Assembly: GCA_031398385.1 (NCBI GenBank)
Contig: JANNNE010000015.1
Coordinates: 1 to 5,506 of the forward strand
Source of the DNA: Ideonella_A sp031398385
GTDB taxonomy: Bacteria; Pseudomonadota; Gammaproteobacteria; Burkholderiales; Burkholderiaceae_C
Reading direction: 5' to 3'
Length of the DNA stretch: 5,506 bases
Positions 1-4,754 of this stretch are shown piece after piece (position 1 is the stretch's first letter; each line of letters begins with the position of its first letter). The notes under the pieces were generated by a model. That model was not told the DNA's origin. It ran no database searches and saw only the letters and a list, made by a program, of their open reading frames with translations. Position numbers and translations under genes: made by a program.

Positions 1-38
1 AAAAAAAATCCGGCGGCAAGCACAAGCTTTCCGCCGGA
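1..38 (-). terminator. Intrinsic (rho-independent) terminator of the TRAP receptor gene
   Basis: Read on the minus strand, an 8-bp perfect GC-rich stem pairs TCCGGCGG with CCGCCGGA (plus-strand arms 9-16 and 31-38). A single C-T mismatch follows, then a further 4-bp stem (AAGC/GCTT) closed by a 4-base loop at 22-25. The hairpin is followed directly by eight T residues (plus-strand A-run 1-8). It starts 13 bases after the stop codon of the receptor gene. This is the canonical hairpin plus U-tract arrangement, so transcription of the receptor gene should end here. The T-run may continue beyond the window edge. Confidence 0.93.
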
Positions 39-51
39 CCGGTGAACCCGA

Positions 52-1044
52 TTACATCGAGTTGATTTTGTTGTAGATGCCCTCCGCGCCAATTTCCTTG
101 GCGTATTCCAGCATCACCGGATCGGCCGCCTTCTTCATCGCCGCGCGGTCGGCAAAGGGAATGCGCTTGAGCTTGCCGGCCTTTTCCATGACGTCGAGCT
201 TGGCCGTGTCTTCGCCGGATTCCACTTGACGGCCATAGGCGCCGGCCTCCTTGCCGGCCTTGACGATGGCGGCCTGCAGGTCGGGCGGCAGCTTCTTGAA
301 GGTCTTGCCCGAGAACGCGATCGGCCGGATGGTGATCGCGTGTTCGGTCATCAGCAGGTTCGGGCCGACTTCGAAGAACTTCATCGCCTCCACACCCGCG
401 GCTTCGTTCTCACCGGCGTTGATGACGCCGTTCTGGATGGCAGGATAGACCTCGTTGTAAGCAATGACGGTGGGAGACATGCCGATGGCGCCGAAGGTCT
501 TGCTCCAGATCGGTGCACCTTGCACACGCACCTTCAAGCCCTTCAGCTCGGCCAGGTTCTTGGCCGGCTTGTTGGAGAAGATGTTGCGCGTGCCGCCGCC
601 GGCATAACCGATCAGCATCACGTCGGCCTTGGCTGCGACCTCGTCGGCCACCGGCTTCAGCGTGTCGGCGTCGAGCACCTTGTTCCAGTGCGCCAGGTCG
701 CGGAACAGGAACGGTGCGTCGATAAAGGGCGCCGCTTTCGAGAAGGTGGACATGTGCGCCGGCGAGACGATGGCGTAGTCAACCGACACACCCTGGTTCA
801 TGTAGGCGAAATAGTCCTTCTCCAGGCCGAGTTCGCTGTTGCGGTGCAGCACGAAATTGATCGGCTTGCCGTAGTACTTCTTCACCAGCTCCTCGAATTT
901 CAACAACGACTTGTTGAAGGCGTGGTCGTCGTTGAACTGCACTGCGCCGTGCAGGGTCACAGGCGCCTGCGCGAAGGCCGCACCGGCCGCGCACAGGCTG
1001 AGGGCCACCACCGTGCGCAGGGCTGCGCGCATCATGTCTCGCAT
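52..1044 (-). CDS. dctP: TRAP transporter solute-binding protein, DctP family
   Basis: This encodes the periplasmic receptor of a tripartite ATP-independent periplasmic transporter, a class that usually binds organic acids or sugar acids for ion-gradient-driven uptake by DctQ/DctM membrane subunits. The protein is 330 residues, normal for the family. Residues 1-25 form a Sec signal peptide (basic start, hydrophobic core, probable cleavage after AAFA). Family marks include HRNSELGLEKDYFAYMNQG (68-86), GGTRNIFSN (150-158), LKGLKVRVQGAP (168-179) containing Arg173 at the place of the conserved carboxylate-binding arginine, and NEVYPAIQNGVINAGENE (197-214). The frame is open back to 1200, but I chose the ATG at 1044. 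It gives the signal peptide at the very N terminus, has AAGGAAG six bases upstream, and lies downstream of a promoter-like pair that would sit inside the longer version. The gene has its own terminator, and its upstream neighbour is divergent, so it appears monocistronic with no dctQM. The substrate cannot be read from sequence. The gene symbol is the family name. Confidence 0.95.
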   Translation of the reverse strand: MRDMMRAALRTVVALSLCAAGAAFAQAPVTLHGAVQFNDDHAFNKSLLKFEELVKKYYGKPINFVLHRNSELGLEKDYFAYMNQGVSVDYAIVSPAHMSTFSKAAPFIDAPFLFRDLAHWNKVLDADTLKPVADEVAAKADVMLIGYAGGGTRNIFSNKPAKNLAELKGLKVRVQGAPIWSKTFGAIGMSPTVIAYNEVYPAIQNGVINAGENEAAGVEAMKFFEVGPNLLMTEHAITIRPIAFSGKTFKKLPPDLQAAIVKAGKEAGAYGRQVESGEDTAKLDVMEKAGKLKRIPFADRAAMKKAADPVMLEYAKEIGAEGIYNKINSM

Positions 1045-1050
1045 GTCATT

Positions 1051-1057
1051 CTTCCTT
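1051..1057 (-). promoter_or_regulatory. Ribosome binding site deciding the dctP start
   Basis: On the minus strand this reads AAGGAAG, six bases before the ATG at 1042-1044. It is the only good Shine-Dalgarno-like match near a start codon in this frame. It supports the 330-residue form of the protein over the longer frame that could begin at 1200. Confidence 0.8.
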
Positions 1058-1121
1058 GTTGGTTGGGCACCGTGCGTGGGGTCGAACCTCGGCCCGTGCC
1101 TGGGTCCGGAGGTGCCTGAAG

Positions 1122-1151
1122 ATTCTGCGGTTCGAGTCGCGTCGCTGTCAA
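1122..1151 (-). promoter_or_regulatory. Putative sigma70 promoter of dctP
   Basis: On the minus strand a perfect TTGACA (1151 down to 1146) is separated by 18 bases from CAGAAT (1127 down to 1122), which matches four of six positions of the TATAAT consensus. Transcription would begin near 1115 and leave a leader of about 70 bases before the dctP ATG. The -35 match is strong; the -10 match and the 18-base spacing are only fair. It lies just downstream of the degenerate reading frame at 1158-1418. Direct transcript data are lacking. Confidence 0.55.
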
Positions 1152-1157
1152 CGCGGC

Positions 1158-1418
1158 TTACCCGACGCGACTTGCCTCCTGCGCAACAGGCACGAGACAT
1201 GCCTGCAACGTTTGCGCAGGCCAGTCATCCGGGTCAACCCGGATTCGACAAGGCGGCTCGCAGGCGCGGCATTGCCAGGCCCAGGCGGTACTGCCCTCCA
1301 ACGCCTGTGCCACCGGGCCGCGATCCTCGGCTTGCGACACGAAAAACGCCAGATGCGCCAGCAGGAAACGGCTGGTGCCGAATTGCACAATGGGCTGTCC
1401 CGTGATGGGATGGCTTGG
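1158..1418 (-). pseudogene. Probable remnant of a mannitol dehydrogenase / fructuronate reductase family gene
   Basis: On the minus strand the segment 1394 to about 1293 reads PIVQFGTSRFLLAHLAFFVS followed by QAEDRG. This resembles the N-terminal nucleotide-binding motif of the mannitol dehydrogenase family (UxuB/UxaB/MtlK relatives), whose members begin with a hydrophobic strand and then QFGxxxFLxAH. A neighbouring frame at about 1296-1237 reads LRAALSNPG, resembling the family's LRxxxSNT segment. The first frame then resumes with DPDDWPAQ near 1235 and stops at 1158. No intact start or full-length frame exists, and the family is normally over 400 residues. Only the first motif is strong; the other two are weak and come from memory of the family. 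Function, if any, is lost. An unrelated chance frame remains possible. Confidence 0.45.
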
Positions 1419-1521
1419 TTGGCGGCCGTAGGGGCTGAAGATGCTATCAGCTCGCTCACCCCGCCCCAACGCTGGTAAGCTTCCATCTGTCCCAATGAAC
1501 AACCTGGCCCAGGTACCGAAA

Positions 1522-3096
1522 ATGAAGAAATCATTGCGCCATGCGATTGCATTTTTTTCACTGGTCTGTCTGGCTCCGACGGCGTCTGCCGTCACCTTCA
1601 AATGGGCCAGCGCCAGCGACATCCCGACCTGGGATATCCATTCGCAGAACAACGCGCTCGGCAACGGGGTGCACGCTGCGGTCTACGAGTCGCTGTTCTA
1701 TTACAACCGCAAGTTCGAGCTCGAACCGGTGCTGGCCACCGGCTACAAGCAGCTCACCCCGACGCAACTGCGCATCACCTTGCGGCCCGGGGTGAAATTC
1801 CACGATGGCGCCACCTTCACGGCTGATGACGTGGTCTTCTCGCTGAACCGCGCGATGGACAAGACGTCCAACTACAGCGTCTACACGCAGGGCATCGACA
1901 AGGTGGTGCAGGTCGACGAGTTGACGGTGGACATCCTGACCAAGGGCCCGAACCCGGTGCTGCTGCGCCAGCTCACCGAACTGCGCATGATGGACCGCGA
2001 CTGGTCCGAGAAAAACAAGTCGGTCCAGCCCAAGGACATCAAGACCAAGGAAGAGAACTTCGCCCACCGCAACGCCAACGGCACCGGGCCCTTCATGCTG
2101 AAGAGCTGGAACCAGGACGTGCGGCTGGTGCTGGTCAAGAATCCGAGTTACTGGGGCAAGATCGACGGCAACGTGACCGAGATCGTCTACACGCCGATCA
2201 AGGCCGAGGCGACACGGGTGGCTGCCTTGCTGTCGGGCGAGGTCGACATGGTGCTCGACCCGTCGCCGAACGACTTGGCCCGCCTGCGCGCCAGTTCCGG
2301 GCTGAAGGTGCTCGACGGGGCCGAGAACCGCACGCTGTTCTTCGGCATGGATCAGTTCCGCGACGAATTGCCGGGCTCGGACGTCAAGGGCAAGAACCCG
2401 CTGAAGGACGTCCGGGTGCGCAAGGCGCTGTACCAGGCGATCGACATCGAGGCCATCACCAAGCGCACGCTGCGTGGCCTCGGCGAGCCGACCGGCACGA
2501 TGGTCGCGCCACAGGTCAACGGCTGGACACCCAAGCTGCACCAGCGCTACCCCTACGACCTGGAAGCGGCACGCAAGCTGCTGGCCGAAGCCGGCTACCC
2601 GCAGGGCTTCGAGGTCGACTTCGCGTGCCCGAACAACCGCTACATCAACGACGAGGAAATCTGCCAAGCCGTCACCGCGATGTGGGCCCGTCTGGGTGTC
2701 AAGGCCAAGCTGCGCACCTTGCCGCTGACCACCTATTTTCCGATGATCCAGCGCTACGAGGCCAGCATCTACATGCTCGGCTGGGGTGTGCCGACCTTCG
2801 ACGCCTTGTATTCACTGCAGTCGCTGCTGCGCAGCGTCGGTGCACAGGGCGACGGCAACTACAACGTCGGCCGCTACAGCAACCCGCAGATGGATGCGCT
2901 GATCGAGCGCATGAAAAAAGAGGTCGACCCGAAGACCCGCAATGGCCTGATCGAACGCGCGCTGCAGCTGAGCCATGACGATGTGGCCTACCTGCCGCTG
3001 CACAACCAGGTGATCCCCTGGGCCATGAAGAACAACGTCGAGCTCTACCACCGCGCCGACAACCGCATCGACATGCGCAGCGTGCGGGTACGCTGA
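1522..3096 (+). CDS. ABC transporter periplasmic substrate-binding protein, peptide/nickel family (SBP_bac_5)
   Basis: This encodes a 524-residue extracytoplasmic receptor of the DppA/OppA/NikA type, which captures peptides, nickel chelates, oligosaccharides or related solutes for an ABC importer. Residues 1-23 form a signal peptide (MKKS start, hydrophobic core, ASA cleavage site). The SBP_bac_5 domain covers most of the rest. The family hallmark lies at 68-110, with LEPVLATGY, then LRPGVKFHDGATFTADDVVF (87-106). Later family features are NGTGPFMLKSW (186-196), VRVRKALYQAIDIEAITK (297-314) and AARKLLAEAGYP (349-360). The size is typical. I chose the ATG at 1522 because the signal peptide starts there and an AGG lies eight bases upstream; in-frame ATGs at 1441 and 1495 would add an atypical N-terminal extension. 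No permease or ATPase gene follows: the stop is trailed by a strong stem-loop and then a gene fragment. The ligand cannot be assigned; a dipeptide label would be a guess. Confidence 0.94.
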   Translation: MKKSLRHAIAFFSLVCLAPTASAVTFKWASASDIPTWDIHSQNNALGNGVHAAVYESLFYYNRKFELEPVLATGYKQLTPTQLRITLRPGVKFHDGATFTADDVVFSLNRAMDKTSNYSVYTQGIDKVVQVDELTVDILTKGPNPVLLRQLTELRMMDRDWSEKNKSVQPKDIKTKEENFAHRNANGTGPFMLKSWNQDVRLVLVKNPSYWGKIDGNVTEIVYTPIKAEATRVAALLSGEVDMVLDPSPNDLARLRASSGLKVLDGAENRTLFFGMDQFRDELPGSDVKGKNPLKDVRVRKALYQAIDIEAITKRTLRGLGEPTGTMVAPQVNGWTPKLHQRYPYDLEAARKLLAEAGYPQGFEVDFACPNNRYINDEEICQAVTAMWARLGVKAKLRTLPLTTYFPMIQRYEASIYMLGWGVPTFDALYSLQSLLRSVGAQGDGNYNVGRYSNPQMDALIERMKKEVDPKTRNGLIERALQLSHDDVAYLPLHNQVIPWAMKNNVELYHRADNRIDMRSVRVR

Positions 3097-3110
3097 GACC
3101 ACGGGCACGA

Positions 3111-3145
3111 GGGCCGCGCGCCTTGCAGTTCAAGGCGGGCGGCTC
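3111..3145 (+). terminator. Strong stem-loop after the ABC receptor gene, probable terminator without U-tract
   Basis: Fifteen bases after the stop codon, 3111-3125 folds back on 3131-3145 to give 14 pairs with one G-G mismatch (3118/3138) and one G-U pair. The loop is CAGTT (3126-3130). The inner seven pairs (CGCCTTG/CAAGGCG) are perfect. No T-run follows, so this is either a rho-aided or tail-less terminator or a 3'-end stabilising hairpin. Its position implies that the receptor message ends here rather than reading into a transporter operon. Confidence 0.6.
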
Positions 3146-3346
3146 GGACAGGGCAGCCTGGTATTCGGGATGGGCGATGGCAACCTCGAGCGCACCGATG
3201 CCCAGCGGCTGAACACCCACCTGGGCAAGCTGTTTCGGATTGCCGCGGATGGCCAGGTGCCGGCCGACAACCCCTTCGTCCGTACACCAGGCACCCGACC
3301 CGAGATCTACAGCGTGGGCCACCGAAACCCGAAGTGCATGGTGTGA
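3146..3346 (+). pseudogene. Fragment of a PQQ-dependent soluble aldose/glucose dehydrogenase (GSDH family)
   Basis: A reading frame without a start codon, ending at TGA 3344-3346, encodes about 65 residues with the core motifs of the GSDH/YliI family of periplasmic PQQ sugar dehydrogenases. In order they are GSLVFGMGDGN (3152-3184), DAQRLNTHLGKLFRI (3197-3241), DGQVPADNPF (3248-3277) and PEIYSVGHRNP (3299-3331). The HRNP element supplies PQQ-contacting residues in family members. Intact proteins have about 350-450 residues, so the N-terminal beta-propeller blades, the remaining cofactor and calcium ligands and the whole C-terminal half are missing. The frame stops three codons after CMV, where the family normally continues with QG. 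It starts abruptly beside the hairpin of the preceding gene. It has no ribosome binding site and cannot make an active enzyme. The family assignment is firm from the motifs; loss of function is inferred from truncation. Confidence 0.85.
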
Positions 3347-3607
3347 CAAACAGGTCTGATGCTTGCATTCGAGAGTCCAGAGGTGGTGGCGGCCTGTGCG
3401 GCTGCTTGGGGGAAAAGCGACGGCGGTTCGGGTCGGCCGGCGCCGCCTATGCCGTGAAGCGGTCGCGGTTGACGCCACTCGGCCAGCGCGCAGGCGATAC
3501 CCAGTATTGCCCAGTCGGGCCGGCCAGGCTCGGTCCAACGCCGAATGGCTGATTCGACAACCAGGCAAAAACAGCATCCTCGCCCACACCTTCGACGAAG
3601 TCCTTCA

Positions 3608-3629
3608 AGGCCTGCAGGCGTGCAGGCCT
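3608..3629. repeat. Perfect 9-bp inverted repeat upstream of the metallo-hydrolase gene
   Basis: AGGCCTGCA (3608-3616) and TGCAGGCCT (3621-3629) are exact reverse complements around a GGCG loop. The structure ends six bases before the ribosome binding site of the gene starting at 3647. It could be an operator, a leader hairpin affecting translation, or the end of a transcript from either side. No T-run follows on either strand, so a simple intrinsic terminator is unlikely. Confidence 0.6.
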
Positions 3630-3634
3630 GTGAT

Positions 3635-3638
3635 AGGG
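3635..3638 (+). promoter_or_regulatory. Ribosome binding site supporting a GTG start
   Basis: AGGG lies eight bases before the GTG at 3647-3649. This spacing favours that start over the in-frame GTG at 3638, which overlaps the motif, and over the in-frame ATG at 3545, which would precede the signal peptide by 34 residues. Confidence 0.65.
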
Positions 3639-3646
3639 TGCGCGCC

Positions 3647-4729
3647 GTGCGTCGACTTACCCATCGCCTTGTCACCGCGTTCAGCATCCTCCTTGCAGGC
3701 TGCGCCGGTCCGGTCGGCCAGTGCGAGTCTCCCTACGCCGCCTCACCCCAGTTCAAGGATTGCGGATTCCGCAACCCGCCGAATCCACTGACGCCGCCGA
3801 GTGCCGGCACCTGGACGATCTGGTCGCGCTTCCTGTTCGCGGACAAGGTCGGCACCGTGCCGATCGACCCGATTCCGGTACGTCTGGTAACGCCAGCCCA
3901 GTTGGAAGCACTCGACCCGCAGGCCAACCACGTGATTCGACTCGGACATTCGTCGCACCTGCTGAAGCTGCGCGGCAAGTTCTGGCTGATCGACCCGATG
4001 TTCGGCGAGCGCGCGTCGCCGCTCAGCTTCGTCGGGCCCAAACGTTTCCATGCGCCGCCGATCAGTCTGCAGCAACTGCCACCGATCGAAGGCGTGATCT
4101 TGTCGCACGACCACTACGACCACCTCGACGCAGGCACCATCGACCACCTGGCCCGGCGCGTGTCGCACTACTTCGTGCCGCTGGGCGTGAAGGCGCGGCT
4201 GGTCGACATGGGCGTGCCGGCCGCGCGGGTTCGCGAGTTCGACTGGTGGCAAGGCGTCGAGCATGGTGGCGTGTCGCTGACCGCCACCCCGGCGCAACAT
4301 TTTTCCGGGCGCAGCCTGAACGACCGCAATCGCACCTTGTGGGCCTCGTGGGTGATCCAGAGTGGTGACCAGCGCATCTTCTTCAGCGGCGATACCGGTT
4401 ATTTCGACGGCTTCAAGCAGATCGGTGAGCGCTTCGGCGGCTTCGACCTCGCATTGATGGAGAACGGCGCCTACGACACCCACTGGCCGGCGATGCACCT
4501 GTCGCCCGAGGAAACCATCCAGGCCTTCCAGGATCTGCGCGGCAAGGTGTTGTACGGCGTGCACAACAGCACCTTCGACCTCGCCTTCCACACCTGGCAG
4601 GATCCGCTGAACCGGCTGGCCGCCCTGTCCGCTGCGCGGCAGATCGAACTGGCGACGCCGGTCATCGGCGAGGTGTTGACGGTGGGCCAGCCGCGCCGCA
4701 ATCAGCGCTGGTGGGACGGCCTGAAGTAG
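3647..4729 (+). CDS. Metallo-beta-lactamase-fold hydrolase lipoprotein, RomA/NAPE-PLD-like
   Basis: This is a predicted zinc-dependent hydrolase of 360 residues. The N terminus is a lipoprotein signal peptide: basic start (MRRLTHR), hydrophobic stretch, then lipobox LAGC with Cys19 as the lipid-modified residue, so the enzyme should be membrane-tethered outside the cytoplasm. SPQFKDCGFRNP (33-44) matches the entry motif seen in this subfamily. The metal site is clear: HDHYDH (His154, His156, Asp158, His159), His218 in PAQHFSGR, Asp249 in SGDTGY and His306 in YGVHNSTF; His284 in MHLSPEE is also typical. This pattern places it with the Lactamase_B_2 group that includes RomA and NAPE-phospholipase D, rather than true beta-lactamases. 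NAPE-PLD cleaves a phosphodiester in N-acyl phospholipids, but the substrate of the bacterial relatives is mostly unknown and cannot be read here. The start is GTG at 3647, chosen for its AGGG site and the signal peptide. It is probably cotranscribed with the hydrolase gene 25 bases downstream. Confidence 0.93.
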   Translation: MRRLTHRLVTAFSILLAGCAGPVGQCESPYAASPQFKDCGFRNPPNPLTPPSAGTWTIWSRFLFADKVGTVPIDPIPVRLVTPAQLEALDPQANHVIRLGHSSHLLKLRGKFWLIDPMFGERASPLSFVGPKRFHAPPISLQQLPPIEGVILSHDHYDHLDAGTIDHLARRVSHYFVPLGVKARLVDMGVPAARVREFDWWQGVEHGGVSLTATPAQHFSGRSLNDRNRTLWASWVIQSGDQRIFFSGDTGYFDGFKQIGERFGGFDLALMENGAYDTHWPAMHLSPEETIQAFQDLRGKVLYGVHNSTFDLAFHTWQDPLNRLAALSAARQIELATPVIGEVLTVGQPRRNQRWWDGLK

Positions 4730-4754
4730 CCGCCCGATCGGGGCACCGACAGCG

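Larger units (their letters stand above)
1045..1521. other. Divergent intergenic region between the two receptor genes
   Basis: This 477-base stretch separates two divergently transcribed receptor genes. It contains the dctP ribosome binding site and promoter on the minus strand and a degenerate dehydrogenase-like frame (1158-1418). I found no convincing sigma70 pair for the plus-strand ABC receptor gene. The best -10-like element there is TGCTATCAG at 1442-1450, which has no matching -35. An inverted GGCACC/GGTGCC pair (1066-1071 and 1111-1116) lies in the dctP leader but encloses too long a loop to assign a role. Confidence 0.6.
3347..3646. other. 300-base stretch without a confident gene
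   Basis: I see no recognisable protein, RNA gene or mobile element here, and no continuation of the sugar dehydrogenase fragment in any frame. Several frames are open on both strands, as expected in high-GC DNA. One minus-strand frame (3656 down to 3447, 69 codons without ATG) reads like ordinary protein around ALKDFVEGVGEDAVFAWLS, but I cannot match it to a family and it has no clear start. The right end holds the hairpin at 3608-3629 and the ribosome binding site of the next gene. No good sigma70 promoter for that gene was found. Confidence 0.5.

Noticed and set aside
226..1119. 297-codon plus-strand open frame opposite dctP
   Set aside because: It is an antisense shadow with no domain and no ribosome binding site, while the opposite strand encodes a complete receptor.
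1083..1145. tRNA T-arm-like strings (GGTTCGA on the minus strand near 1085, and GGTTCGAGTC at 1129-1138)
   Set aside because: The flanking bases do not form a 5-bp T stem, and no acceptor, D or anticodon arm can be drawn around them.
1045..1200. N-terminal extension of the TRAP receptor from an ATG at 1200
   Set aside because: The extension is Arg/Ser/Thr-rich without similarity to the family, would bury the signal peptide, overlaps the promoter-like pair, and the ATG at 1044 has the better ribosome binding site.
1558..2667. 369-codon minus-strand open frame opposite the ABC receptor gene
   Set aside because: It has no recognisable domain, an antisense-type composition (many Val, Asp, His, Arg, Leu), and the plus-strand gene carries full family motifs.
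3469..3500. TTGACG as a possible -35 element for the metallo-hydrolase gene
   Set aside because: The nearest -10-like string (CGATAC) is at a 20-base spacing and matches poorly, so I do not call a promoter.
4733..4742. 10-base palindrome CCCGATCGGG between the two hydrolase genes
   Set aside because: It is short, has no loop or T-run, and lies in a tight intergenic gap with a high chance of occurring randomly at this base composition.
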